A DNA stretch of 64,000 nucleotides from NCBI GenBank assembly GCA_943735955.1, contig OX030960.1:5558535-5622534 (forward strand). The letters are read 5' to 3'. This document shows, one piece after another, positions 48,801-59,526 of the stretch. The position numbers and the translations under genes are program-made. A model generated the notes under the pieces. That model was not told where the DNA came from. It was given only the letters and a program-made list of their open reading frames with translations, and did not search any database. Source of the DNA: Piscicola geometra. Its lineage: Eukaryota; Annelida; Clitellata; Hirudinida; Piscicolidae. The stretch's first letter is position 1. Every line of letters starts with the position of its first letter.

Positions 48801-51800
48801 TTTGAGGGAGTGAGAGGTGGGTTTGAGGGAGTGAGGGGTGGGTTTGAGGGAGTGAGAGGTGGGTTTGAGGGAGTGAGGGGTGGGTTTGAGAGAGTGAGAG
48901 GTGGGTTTGAGGGAGTGAGGGGTGGGTTTGAGGGAGTGAGAGGTGGGTTTGAGGGAGTGAGGGGTGGGTTTGAGGGAGTGAAGGGTGGGTTTGAGGGAGT
49001 GAGGGGTGGGTTTGAGGAAGTGAGAGGTGGGTTTGAGGGAGTGAGAGGTGGGTTTGAGGGATTGAGAGGTGGGTTTGAGGGAGTGAGAGGTGGGTTTGAG
49101 GGAGTGAGGGGTGGGTTTGAGGGAGTGAGAGGTGGGTTTGAGGGAGTGAGAGGTGGGTTTGAGGGAGTGAGGGGTGGGTTTGAGGGAGTGAGAGGTGGGT
49201 TTGAGGGAGTGAGGGGTGGGTTTGAGGGAGTGAAGGGTGGGTTTGAGGAAGTGAGAGGTGGGTTTGAGGGAGTGAGAGGTGGGTTTGAGGGAGTGAGAGG
49301 TGGGTTTGGGGATTGAGAGGTGGGTTTGAGGGAGTGAGAGGTGGGTTTGAGGGAGTGAGAGGTGGGTTTGAGGGAGTGAGAGGTGGGTTTGAGGGAGTGA
49401 GAGGTGGGTTTGAGGGAGTGAGAGGTGGGTTTGAGGGAGTGAGAGGTGGGTTTGAGGGAGTGAGAGGTGGGTTTGAGGGAGTGAGAGGTGGGTTTGAGGG
49501 AGTGAGAGGTGGGTTTGAGGGAGTGAGAGGTGGGTTTGAGGGAGTGAAGGGTGGGTTTGAGGGAGTGAGGGGTGGGTTTGAGGGAGTGAGGGGTGGGTTT
49601 GAGGGAGTGAGGGGTGGGTTTGAAGGAGTGAAGGGTGGGTTTGAGGGAGTGAGAGGTGGGTTTGAGGGATTGAGAGGTTGGTTTGAGGGAGTGAGGGGTG
49701 GGTTTGAGGGAGTTAGAGGTGGGTTTGAAGGAGTGAGGGGTGGGTTTGAGGGAGTGAGGGGTGGGTTTGAGGGAGTGAGAGGTGGGTTTGAGGGAGTGAG
49801 GGGTGGGTTTGAGGGAGTGAGGGGTGGGTTTGAGGGAGTGAGGGGTGGGTTTGAGGGAGTGAAGGGTGGGTTTGAGGGAGTGAGAGGTGGGTTTGAGGGA
49901 TTGAGAAGTGGGTTTGAGGGAGTGAGAGGTGGGTTTGAGGGAGTGAGAGGTGGGTTTGAGGGAGTGAGAGGTGGGTTTGAGGGAGTGAGGGGTGGGTTTG
50001 AGGGAGTGAGGGGTGGGTTTGAGGGAGTGAGAGGTGGGTTTGAGGGAGTGAGGGGTGGGTTTGAGGGAGTGAAGGGTGGGTTTGAGGGAGTGAGGGGTTG
50101 GTTTGAGGGAGTGAGGGGTGGGTTTGAGGGAGTGAAGGGTGGGTTTGAGGGAGTGAGAGGTGGGTTTGAGGGAGTGAGGGGTGGGTTTGAGGGAGTGAAG
50201 GGTGGGTTTGAGGAAGGGAGTTGAAGAGGGTGGGTTTGAGGGGATAGGTTCAAAATGATGTTGGTTGTGATATTGGCGATAATAACGGTGATATTTGTGA
50301 AAGAAGAACTTGTTAATTATTATCAAAATGACATGGATCATTAATTTATATATAACATGAAAAATGACAAAATACCCACCATCAAACAACCACCAGCAAC
50401 CCATCACCCTCAAATCTAACACCTCCAACCACACACTAACCCCCCACCACCCAACTAAACCCTACAACCCCCAGCTAATCAACCAACCATTCACCACCTC
50501 CACCAAACCATCAACCAACCAACTACACATCACCACTTACCACCAACCCTCTCTAAACTCAAACCAACCACCACCACCAACCACTCACCGCCAACGCTCT
50601 CTAAACTCCAACCAACCATAACTAACCACCTCTAACAAATCACCAACCAACAACTTACATCCAACCACCCATCCTCCAACCAACCACCCCTAACCACTCA
50701 TCTCCAACTAACCACCCTACCAACCACCCATCTCCAAATATCCACCACCAACCCCCCACCACCAATCAACCACCACCAACCACCATCATCCACCATCATC
50801 CACCACCCTACCCCCTCACCTCCATTCTCAATCTGGTCCTCCAGCCAACGCTTGGTGCCCAGGAAATTGAACTTGCCAGCCCCTGAGAGCAGAAACTCTA
50901 TATTGTACCTGTGGTGGTGGTGATGATGACAGTGGTGATGATGATGATGATCTAGTGGTAATTATGGTAATAATGCACACAAAAATAGGATATAATTTTT
51001 TATAAAGTGGCGTAATTGTATGTTAAATTCAAAACTCTCATATTGAAACATTAACTCAAATGTTTCAATTAAGTAAATGATTAATGAGTTTGATGATTGA
51101 ACTGCACATAATTAAATGCTGCGATAATGATGCCTTAACATTGTGGTTGTCCGAACAATCTTGTATTTTACATTAAATCAATTCACTGTTACAGCAATTA
51201 CAATAATGGGCGGATGTGGTTTACAATGGTCTAATCTGGCATGCTACGATAATTCACTGTTACAAAAAAATATACGGATGTGGTGTACACTGTAGTGTAC
51301 AATGTAGTATACAATTGGGTGTACAATGTAGTGTAGAATGTGTACTACGTACTTGGCGTGGTTTTTGGAGTGGAGGAGGAGTTTGGAAAAGAGTCGAACC
51401 AGCTCCAGGAGGCTCGCCACTCCACTGGCGTTCGAATCCGCCCCTGTCGACAGCGACTGTGGTTGGTTGCAGTGTGTGTGTGTGTTTGTGTGTGTGTGTG
51501 TTTGTCTGTGTGTGTTTGTGTGTGTATGTGTCTGTGTGTGTGTGTGTTTGTGGTTGTTTTTGAATGCAGTCGTATAAAATAGAATAACACACTTCGCATA
51601 GCATATAAACATTATTTAAATAAATCAAGGTTTTAAACAATGGTGGACGGTGAATGGTGGTTAGTTAGGATAATGATGATTGAGGTTCATGATAATGATG
51701 ACGATGATAATGATGATGACGATGATGATGATGATGAAGGTTGACTGACGGGAACAGCGCTGAAGGCGTCGTAGTGGGCGACAATCAGGATGGTGGGAAG

Positions 51801-53285
51801 TTGGTCGTCCAAGCCGTGCCCCTGCAGACGACCCTGTTTAGTAGTAGTAGTATTTGGAATTTGCTGCAAAAACCTGTTGAATAACAATCAAGTAATTAAC
51901 ACCCCTACAGAGCAAATTGTTAATTACTTTTTATTTTCTAAAGAAAATCCTTCAAATTACAATTAATTCATTTTTGAAAAGTAAATTAGCAGAAAGACAA
52001 TTAGTTAATTTTGTAAAAGTTAACAAACTGCAAGACATGACTGGAAAGGCGTCTAACGTGGATGTTGGTGACTTCAAAGTTGCTCATCGTCTTGACTGCA
52101 GGTCCGTTCACCACCAACTGGAAGCCGTTCACGTTCGTGGAAGAGATTATCGCTGTGTCGTGTGACGAAGGATTGGTGGTTGCTTTAGATGTGTGAAGCA
52201 AGAAACTGTGTTTAATAATTATAAATTTTAACAACCAATATTTAACAAACAACTCATCAATATTAATACTTTCATTAATTTAATTACAATAAAAATAAAA
52301 TTAATATTAATAATGCAAATCTTAATAATCAAAATTTTAACAACAATTTTTATTTAATAATAATAATGATTATACTAATAATAATTACAACAATAATAGT
52401 AATAAATCAAAAAGCACCTTCAAAGGCAGACTCAGCATTGTCGACATTGCCCGAGGCCTTGATGTCCTCGTAGATCTGGCCGAGTTGGTCAGTCTCGAAT
52501 GCAAAGTACACCGGCGTCTGCACTTCCTCTGCCAGCAACTGCATCTCCAGAGCCACCAGATGCTGTTCGGTCAGTCAGTCAGTATTGTAATTGTATTTAT
52601 TTGAAGGATATTTTATAAAGCATCTATAAGCGATTTTAATGTAAAAGAAAATAATTGTAAAATATCATTTAGAATCGAAACTGATTGTAGATATGTATTC
52701 TGGATAAGGTGTATAAGTGAGTAGTAATGGACAAACATCTTGGTCTTCTGAACTGAGTTGATCCAGGCTCGTGGGCAGCAGAATGAGCAAGCCTCCAGCA
52801 TTCTGCTGAATAACCTCCTTGAATTTTGAAGCACCCAACTCCTTCAACCTCGTCACGACACATTTACGATAATAAACCGAAGCCGACAATGGTCGTGCTT
52901 CTACATTCATCAAAGCATTCCTTGATCCTTTTGAAATATAAAATAATATTTTGAGTAGATGTCAGAAAATGATTTATACTACAAACATTTATTTTACTTG
53001 AAACTCATTTGTATCTTATGTTTGACAAGTTAAAAGAAAATGTAAAACGTAATATACTAAGAATTGATAATACTCCAAAAAAAATGATATAGAATCTATA
53101 TTATTATAGATTTCAACCATACCATGTGAAGTGCCTTGTAGGTCAAACTGTTGCAGGCGATAAACCGAGAAGTCAGTGGCTGATTGGACAGGAGAAATGA
53201 GAAAAAGGAATGAAGCAACTACGAAGATCGACAACGGATAGTTGTTTCTGAAGATTTCCACCAATTCCTCGGCGCTTTCATACAT
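45884..53285 (-). CDS. NCLN: Nicalin, ER translocon BOS-complex subunit
   Basis: Exons (5' to 3'): 53285-53123, 52927-52737, 52562-52418, 52182-52058, 51833-51750, 51456-51353, 50908-50820, 48332-48217, 47843-47635, 47417-47303, 46832-46669, 46400-46347, 46208-46130, 45943-45884. They total 1698 nt, an intact frame of 565 residues (human 563). Order matches human: N-terminal anchor (about 16-33), VYRLQQFDLQG, PVYFAFETDQ, NGFQLVVNG, IVAHYDAF (about 225-232), GADSNASG, GAGKFNFLGTKRWLED, VVCLDSIG, MVHKKINL, LAWEHERF, AFTLSTLPSH, STLEHTFQRHL, DPEFVFYSGFE, a C-terminal membrane span (about 523-545) and a basic tail. Known role: with TMEM147 and NOMO it helps multipass proteins insert into the ER membrane; the lumenal domain has an M28-peptidase fold without activity. 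No promoter element was recognised. Introns carry many repeats; intron 7 holds a 1.9-kb minisatellite. Confidence 0.95.
46320..46530. repeat. (ATC)n tracts beside an NCLN exon
   Basis: ATC/ACC runs at 46320-46340 and 46427-46530 flank the 54-bp exon at 46347-46400 on both sides. Confidence 0.85.
46569..46668. repeat. CCACCA/poly-C tract at an NCLN donor
   Basis: CCACCACCATATAACC units with C runs of up to 14 (46631-46640; 46651-46664). On the gene's strand the donor is AA|GTTTGGGG and continues into the G run, which could form a G-quadruplex directly behind the 5' splice site. Confidence 0.85.
46849..46945. repeat. 15-bp tandem repeat upstream of an NCLN acceptor
   Basis: GTGATGGTGGTTTTG repeated about five times, ending about 17 bases from the acceptor of the exon starting at 46832. 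On the gene's strand it is CAAAACCACCATCAC. Confidence 0.9.
46995..47302. repeat. GATGATGGCGAC-type repeats at an NCLN donor
   Basis: Higher-order units of several GAT plus GGCGAC. They end within 10 bases of the donor at 47302. Open His- or Met/Asp-rich frames on both strands are artefacts. Confidence 0.9.
47418..47506. repeat. GATGATGGTGGT-type repeats at an NCLN acceptor
   Basis: On the gene's strand this CAT/CAC run ends exactly in the acceptor CATCATCAG, so the repeat supplies the splice site. Confidence 0.9.
48003..48105 (-). mobile_element. tRNA-derived SINE fragment in NCLN intron 8
   Basis: On the minus strand: GACGGGATAGCCTAGCTGTG, then GTGGGTTCGATTCCTACTG, which fit A- and B-box positions of a tRNA. 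The body is lost. It lies in the same orientation as NCLN and differs from family A. Confidence 0.55.
48345..50245. repeat. 21-bp minisatellite, about 89 copies, in NCLN intron 7
   Basis: Unit: GGTGGGTTTGAGGG followed by AGTGAGA. Main variants change the last part (GAGAGGT, GAGGGGT, GAAGGGT) or AGTG to ATTG. Both ends carry the same odd unit, GGGAGTTGAAGAGGGTGGG. Length variants at about 48721 and 49305 shift the phase. As 21 is three times 7, every frame stays open for long stretches (Gly-Gly-Phe-Glu-Gly-Val-Arg on plus; Pro/Ser/Thr on minus), giving frames over 700 codons that are not genes. It ends about 13 bases from the 3' splice site at 48333, where the gene strand reads C/T-rich. Confidence 0.97.
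50375..50815. repeat. CCA/CAA low-complexity tract at an NCLN donor
   Basis: Degenerate CCACCAACCAAC sequence, nearly free of G, leading up to the donor at 50819. On the gene's strand the intron begins GTGAGG and runs on in GGT/GGTT repeats. Confidence 0.85.
51472..51560. repeat. (TG)n tract at an NCLN acceptor
   Basis: TGTGTG with T insertions; on the gene's strand a CA run ending about 15 bases before the acceptor at 51457. Confidence 0.9.
51682..51742. repeat. (GAT)n tract at an NCLN donor
   Basis: GATGATGAC repeats, reading CATCAT on the gene's strand from about 10 bases after the donor GTCAGT at 51749. Confidence 0.9.
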
Positions 53286-53538
53286 CTTGCCGATCAAAGA
53301 GCAAATTATATAATCTAAAAGTAAAGTTAACGACAAAAGACCATAAGACTAGCTAGAATCTTATTATACACTTTATAATACAAAGGTACTAATTTTTGGT
53401 TTTACATTTCAAAAACTAATTTTTTAAACATTGTTTAAAATAATTTTCACAATTTATTTTCTGGAAAGGTACCACCAAACGTTAACAAGAATATGCAAAA
53501 ATGACTGTTAGCATCATTAAATGTCAAAAATAATATAT

Positions 53539-55089
53539 TCACAACTTGAGAGTATTTAAAACAGCCAGTATATAGCTGTCTTTGGGAGCCTCGTCAGCCA
53601 GAAGTTTAGGGCAGACGAGTTTCATAAGTTGTTTGAAGGTTGTTCCTTGAGAAAGCCAGTGTACAATTCCTTGCAGTTGTGGCAATGGGGCGAATGGAGG
53701 TAAGGTGGTCAAACCTGCAGTTTGTTTCTTGGTCAGGTAGGACATCAGCACGTTGAAGGGCTGGGCTGACGGAACAGGGTCTTGTGGGTTTTCTTCGGGT
53801 AGAACTAGCAAGAGACTGCAGTCAGAGTTGTAAGCCTGGACAAAGCTCGAAAGATCGACGAGACACTTGTGTTCTGTGGAAATCTTTCTTTGGATTGGTA
53901 GAGTCTTAGCGTCAAGTAGTTTTTCCACCAGTTTGGAGCAGCCACACAGCAGATAACAGCGCACATAGAAGGTTGATGTTTTGAGACTTATCGCACCCTT
54001 CCAAACTACATTCAAGTGCTTGACGACATTGCAGAGACTGCTTGCATCAGAGAGGTTCTGCTTCAGTTGAGGTGGTATCGAGTCAAAGATGCTGAGCAGA
54101 GCCTTGGCGGCTTCTTGCTTCAGGAGTGGTTCTTTGCCTGGTGTGTTCTCAGTGCTCTTGTTGCCAGAGGTGAGCATGGCGAGGTGGTTTTCATCGGAAA
54201 AGTCGAGTCTCAGGTGGTTGCCTGGGAAGATCTCGAAGCCCTGCATCGAGTTTAGCACTGAGGTGGCCACTTCGAGGGAACTGAACACCAAGTAGGCAAA
54301 CTGTCTGCCATACGACCAGTGTATCTTCAAGGGGTTGAAGCTCTGGAAACACTTTTCTAGGTCTTCTCTGGAGACGTTCGGTCCTATGTTGCCCACCCAC
54401 AAGCAATTAGAAGGCACATGTTTTCCGTAGCCTATTCTGCAGACGAACTTACCTATATACTTGCCTGACATTTCATACTTAGCTCTTATTGCCATTTCTA
54501 AATTGAGAAACCTGATAAAAGCATAAACACTTCCCCCCATCTGGCCATTACCCTTTTTGATATCAATGTCTTCAATAAAACCATACTGACCAAAAATCAT
54601 CTGCAACTCTTCAGCTCTTATGTCAAAGTCTAAATTGCCAATAAACAAGGTTCTAGTGGCACTTTTATCTTCGCCTTCATCGAAAATGTTTTTATCACTT
54701 CGTATTGACTTCAAGCCAGAAAAGTTTGAATTTTCAGATCTTCTATCTTTATGAGGATCATCATAGGAAGGTTCAATCAGAATGTTTGGATCAATATTCA
54801 AAGAATTACTTTTGTAGGCAGACCTAACAGCCATGGCATCTTCAAAGTATCGGAAGTTGGCAATGGCCTTCTTTTCGCCATGTTGGTCTCTCAGCAGCTC
54901 AAGCTGGTAGTCTCCGAAGCGCCTGAACTCTTTGAACAAATGCTCCTTCAAACCCTCTTCACTCCAGCGTTGGTTGAAGTTGGTGATGGAGAGTAAGTTA
55001 TAGGTCTTCGGTGGAGTTTTATCTCTCTTGTACATCTTCGACGATTTGCTGTATTCTTCTGAATAAGGTTCTCTTTCTTTATGCTTCAT
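53539..55089 (-). CDS. RBM15: RBM15/spenito-like RNA-binding protein (3 RRMs plus SPOC)
   Basis: One uninterrupted frame of 516 residues from the ATG at 55089. RRM1 about 31-100 (LLSITN); RRM2 about 147-222 with LFIGNL and VYAFIRF; RRM3 about 228-300 with LWVGNI and FAYLVF. The SPOC domain covers about 358-515 (VVWKGAISLKTSTF, LLVLPEENPQDP, SYLTKKQTAGL). This order defines the Spen family; the short N-terminus points to RBM15/spenito rather than Spen/SHARP. Known role: RNA-binding adaptor of the m6A writer complex and transcriptional repressor partner in the nucleus. It is shorter than fly spenito (about 790) and human RBM15 (about 970), lacking long Arg/Ser/Gly spacers. It has no introns, so a retrogene is possible, though RBM15 genes are often intron-poor. 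NCLN starts 250 bp downstream on the same strand. Confidence 0.92.
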   Translation of the reverse strand: MKHKEREPYSEEYSKSSKMYKRDKTPPKTYNLLSITNFNQRWSEEGLKEHLFKEFRRFGDYQLELLRDQHGEKKAIANFRYFEDAMAVRSAYKSNSLNIDPNILIEPSYDDPHKDRRSENSNFSGLKSIRSDKNIFDEGEDKSATRTLFIGNLDFDIRAEELQMIFGQYGFIEDIDIKKGNGQMGGSVYAFIRFLNLEMAIRAKYEMSGKYIGKFVCRIGYGKHVPSNCLWVGNIGPNVSREDLEKCFQSFNPLKIHWSYGRQFAYLVFSSLEVATSVLNSMQGFEIFPGNHLRLDFSDENHLAMLTSGNKSTENTPGKEPLLKQEAAKALLSIFDSIPPQLKQNLSDASSLCNVVKHLNVVWKGAISLKTSTFYVRCYLLCGCSKLVEKLLDAKTLPIQRKISTEHKCLVDLSSFVQAYNSDCSLLLVLPEENPQDPVPSAQPFNVLMSYLTKKQTAGLTTLPPFAPLPQLQGIVHWLSQGTTFKQLMKLVCPKLLADEAPKDSYILAVLNTLKL

Positions 55090-55599
55090 AACTTACCAAA
55101 GGTTCTGATAAATTTAATTTAGTTTTAATTATCATTTGAAAACAAAACATAGACGTTACATTGGAAAAAATTCACTGACAAATCATTTCATTGAAAATAT
55201 TTTTATAATAATTTTTTACTCAATAGTAAGAGATATTTTAGAATTATAAATAAAAATTAATATCTCTAACATTTATGTGTTGACTATCCCTAAGTTCATC
55301 TTTTTCCGCTATTTGAACTATGAACCATGTCTCGCTATATTTTTTTGAGAAAATAGTTAAAACAGAAATTTCTTAGTTAGCTGTGATATTTGTGATGGCT
55401 GAAAACACGTACGTTGTGGCAAAATATCACAAGAATTAAATAACGAGGCCGTTGAAGCGAGTTCTGAACTGCATTTGGTCAGCACGTTTTGTGCAAAAAA
55501 ACAATTTTGAGTAATATATTCACACCAATATGATGTGGTTGTTGCTTTTGCTTCTAACAATCAAAAGTATTTATCTAGATAGGTGTTCAAAAATCACAG

Positions 55600-55660
55600 T
55601 CAATGATGGCACAGTAGTTTTCTTTCTGTTCAACTTGTCAAGACTAAAGTGATTATGATT
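55600..55660 (+). pseudogene. Exon-sized remnant of the tandem repeat-gene family, copy 0
   Basis: GATGGCACAGTAGTTTTCTT, then CTGTTCAACTTGTCAAGAC and a GTGATTATGATT donor region match the exon at 55979-56031 of the next copy. It would read DGTVVFFLFNLSRLK. The stretch before it (55380-55520) has Cys codons spaced like a zinc knuckle but contains stops. Confidence 0.5.
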
Positions 55661-55755
55661 ATCTTTATTTATTTATTAAGTTTCAAAGATTAGAATAATT
55701 TTTTACATTGATCTATAATTATCTTCAAAATTTTAAATATTTTATTCTTTCTCAG

Positions 55756-57512
55756 ATAAAGCCTTATATAAGTGACCTGATTTTGGAAGCCGGTGAGAGA
55801 TCCAAAGAAGTCACCACTAAGTTGGCTAATTGCTATAGACCAGTTTTTAGAAAAACTGTTTATAGAGCTATTTTAAGTAATATGCCTGTAAGAAGCATAG
55901 GACCTAATTTTGATTATTTACTAACTTTATTCATGGTATGCGCTTAAGTAATTTGCCGCACTTTTCCAATATTGCTAGGATAGCAAGGAGGACACGGCAA
56001 TTTCCTTTCTGTACAACCTTTCCAAACTCAGGTGATTATAATTTTATTTTGTATTTATTTTAAATTTTAGTACTTATATATTTAGACATTTAAAAAATTA
56101 TTAAATTTTTTTGCAGACACAACTATAAGGGTGAGCCAGTTGCCTTTATGGCTTATCTGAGAGCCAACAATGTGGTTCCAGGGATATTTCTTCGCTACAT
56201 TGGCAACCGCCTGCACCTCATGTTTCACATGGCAGGCGTTGCCATCCAGCACAAAGAGTTGCTACGCGGATTCCTCACCATGTATATATTATGATTAATG
56301 CTATAATTTTCATCAACCTATATATTTCAACTATTTATTTTAATTTTTTTCTTAACAGTTGCAACCGAAAAAGCGATGTGACCAAGGCACTGTGGGAAGG
56401 ACTCAACGAACCAAGGACAATGGTGCAACTGCAGGCCCTTGGTTTGGTTGGGAAAGTTCTCACTGGGCCTTGGATGACCTTTGTTTATGGAAACTCACAA
56501 CCTCTCCAGTCTTGAGATGGTAATAATGTAATTAATTTGTTTCATATCACATCTATACATAATATTATATATATATTTATTTCAATCCTTAAAATCAATA
56601 CAGGGGCCATCATTCAAGATTGCTGTAAAAAATATTTCAGAGCTGAAAAAGAATCCAGAAGAAATAATGAAGATAAAGGAAAACAGCCGTTGGAAAAAGA
56701 TGAAGTATACAAGGCTCTGGTAACCTTCAACAGTCAAGAGTAATTTATTGCCAGGGATAGTAAGCTCCATCATGGAGGCCACAGGACAGGTGATGGAGAG
56801 GCAGATGGGTAGGTACCTTGAAGGAGACCTGTCCTGTCCCTCTGCTGAGATGTTGATGGACACTCGCTCATCTCCAGTACATAATATCCACGCAGGTATC
56901 AACTTCGTTCACTTGCTGTATTATTTTCTGTTATAACTTAATTTTATTTTTTTAATGAATTTATAATTAACATTTTAGTGTCCTATTCATTATCCTATCT
57001 AAACCATTCATGCAGAGAGGGCCTTGGGTATGGTAGACTATTTTATAAGAAGATCTCCATATGTAACAATGGGTTTTATAGAGGGTAAGGTAAGGGCTAA
57101 ACTAAATGGTAAGTTAGAGTGGTTGGACCAGAAAAGTCAAGAAGAACAAGAGTCGCTAATTAGTTATGCAATGAAGACAGTCACCAAGATGAGAAAGGTC
57201 AGAAGGGTAAAAGAAGCAACGGTTGACGTGAACATCTTGGAGAGAAGAAGGATAGGCGTGAAGAGGACAGAAGATAAAGATAGAAAGAAGACAGAGAAAA
57301 TGGTTTCAACGCTCATGAACAATGATGGATCAACTAATGATCCATTATTTGATGGTCAAAGCAGAACAGAAAAGTTGTTTTTAAGAAGAATATTGAGGGG
57401 AGAGTCCTTAGTTGGTGAATTAATAATACAAAAGTGGGAGAATGATAAAGAAACAGAGTACTTCGGCAGAATACAAGACAGGGAGAGAGGAAAAAGGACG
57501 TCTTTACTATAA
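55756..57512 (+). pseudogene. Decayed copy A of an uncharacterised multicopy metazoan gene family
   Basis: Exons: 55756-55935, 55979-56031, 56117-56281, 56359-56519, 56604-56895, 57016-57512, with good splice sites. Segments in order: RPVFRKTVYRAI, IGPNFDYLLTLF, DTAISFLYNLSKL, EPVAFMAYLRANNVVPGIFL, GNRLHLMFHMAGVAI, LQALGLVGKVLTGPWM, VHNIHAERALG, then a Lys/Arg/Glu-rich helical part and EYFGRIQDRERG. I recall this order (GNRLH..FH..GV, LG..GKL.TGPWM) from a large family of unnamed proteins in many marine invertebrates; function unknown. Damage: relative to copy B, two bases are missing near 56493, shifting the frame and creating TGA; a TAA lies at about 56717; the last about 35 residues are absent. 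No N-terminal exon or start was found. Confidence 0.7.
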
Positions 57513-57526
57513 GCTGTAAAGACTCA

Positions 57527-58498
57527 ACGAACCAAGAAGAATGGTTCAACTGCAGACCCTTGGTTTGGTTGCAAAGCTATCAATCGGCCTTGGATGACCC
57601 TGGATTACGGAAATCATCACAACCTCTCTTATCTTGAGATGGTAAGGATTAGACTAATTTTTTTCATTTATTTTTTCTTTATTTTTTTAAATCCGTAAAT
57701 TCAATAATACAGACACCAGCATTCCAGTACGCTAAGAAGAAGAAAATTGTAGAAAATGAGAAATATCTAGAAAATATGGCAATGAAACGGTATGGTCCAG
57801 AAAGCGCCAATACTTATAATAATAATTTAAATGTATTGCCGAATATAGTAATGGAGGGAACAGGGCATTTGATGGAGCAACGGATAGGTTGATACCTTGT
57901 AGGAGAGATGATCATGGACGCTCAATATGCTCCACTACATTCATGCAAGCATAAACGAATTGCAGTCAATTCACTCCTTAACCGATTCACTCACAAATTA
58001 AAGGGTACCTTGGAGTGGTTGAAGGAAAAGTCGAAAGAACAAGAGTCGTTCATCAACTTTGGAATAAAGAACGCTGCCAAGATGAGAAAAATTAAAAATA
58101 TTAAAGAAGAAAAGTTGACGTTGAAATTTTGAGGAGGAGAAAAATAGCAATTTAAAAGATAGAAAAAAGGAATAAAAGATGATTTTAAGGCTTGTGAACA
58201 ATAATGGGTCAGCTGATGATCCATTATTTGCTAGTATGAATAATACGGGAAGAAGTTTTCATTAAAAAAATGTTTTACGGTTTACGGAGAGCCATTGGAT
58301 AGTGAGTTGATAACACATGAATGGTTAATAGAGGAGAATAAAGAAGTCAAGTACTTTGGCAGAATTCAGGAAAGAAAGACAAGAAAATTCATCATCGCCT
58401 ACTGGACAACAAATAAAGAAGATGCATTGGACTTCAACGTTGTAGCAGCCAGCTTCATCACAGAAATTATTAATAGGGAGATTTCATTTGATGTTTGA
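57527..58498 (+). pseudogene. Decayed copy B of the same family
   Basis: It begins in the equivalent of copy A's fourth exon (CTCAACGAACCAAGAAGAAT), with a one-base loss near 57580, a preserved donor after LEM (57641) and an acceptor at about 57712. Then come LLPGIV-like NVLPNIVMEG, LKGTLEWLKEKSKEQES, and stops near 57890 and 58130. It keeps the C-terminus that copy A lacks: KYFGRIQERKTRKFIIAYW, EDALDFNVVAASF, stop at 58498. The 3' half is therefore present once per two copies. Confidence 0.65.
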
Positions 58499-59076
58499 AA
58501 GAACGTACTTACAGCATTAAGTTGACAAATGTTTTATTTTACTGCTAATATTATTGACTGGTAGATCTGGTTCTTTTCGAACCTGTGTCGTTGTTTGATC
58601 GTTGGCGACTAAACTGACTCCTTCCATCTTGTCACTATAATTACGACTTTGGTGCATATTATGATCCAACTAAAACATTGGTCGTTAAGGACTTTCCATT
58701 CATTGATTGTTCATTTTAGCACATAACAAACACTTATTGTTTCACTTTTCATAATAAAAAACTAACGTTTTTATTTCTATTTTTATTTTTAAATCACTAA
58801 ATGAAACGTCTATTCACAATGGGGTTTGTAGTTAGTTCGAAAGTTTGAGAAAGATATTTATTTTGTAAACTGATTCTATTATATACTGGGAGCGAGCGCT
58901 AACCATAGGGGTACACGAACAAAATGAACCTTGGACAAAATATCCCTTCAAGTCCATTGGTCCATTTTGTATCTACTTTATAACCATGTCTTTTTCGACA
59001 TTTAAATCGTTTATGCTTGAAAAATTGATTTCATTTGTATTTTATAATTAAATTTATATTATATATCATTTAAAGG

Positions 59077-59180
59077 GGCCATCCATAAAAGACATCTACA
59101 ACTTTTTTTACTCCCCCTTTCCCCCTTGTCCACTTTTGACTTAACCCCCCTCCCCCCTAGTTGTGGACGTCCAAAACATA
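59077..59180. repeat. Dispersed repeat with GGCCATCCATAAA and C-rich blocks
   Basis: GGGGCCATCCATAAAAGACA, then ACTCCCCCTTTCCCCCTTGT, TTAACCCCCCTCCCCCC and TTGTGGACGTCC. I recall this pattern (GGCCATCCATAAATTACGTCA, C-rich blocks, TTGTGACGT) from a very widespread invertebrate repeat. Only this copy is present here. Confidence 0.5.
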
Positions 59181-59526
59181 TAATTTACCGAACTTAAATC
59201 AATGAATATTTTTGGGAAATTTACAACAATATGTGTTTACAAATTCCAATTATTTTCAGAAAAAATTCTTAATGAAATAATAACTGTTCAAAATCATTTT
59301 TAGCAAATCAGTGTAATAAAAATGTAATAAAAAAATTATCCACAATCGTTCAATCGACAGAAAATTCTAATTTTTAAGAATTTTGATTTGAGATTTTAAT
59401 GTTTTTGACAAATCAAACTTTAACAACATATTAAAATAATATTCAAGCGTATTGGACTTATCGTTTATTATTTGATTATTGGACCTATCGTTTCTAAATT
59501 TAACCTATTTGTCAAAGATTGTTTGG

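Noticed and set aside
48345..50245. A CRISPR-like array
   Set aside because: Units are contiguous with no unique spacers, in animal nuclear DNA; it is a minisatellite.
47998..50434. Frames of 734-751 codons (Pro/Ser/Thr-rich) and Gly/Phe/Glu/Arg-rich frames on the plus strand
   Set aside because: The 21-bp unit keeps every frame open. The frames run through NCLN exon 8 in the wrong phase and into flanking intron.
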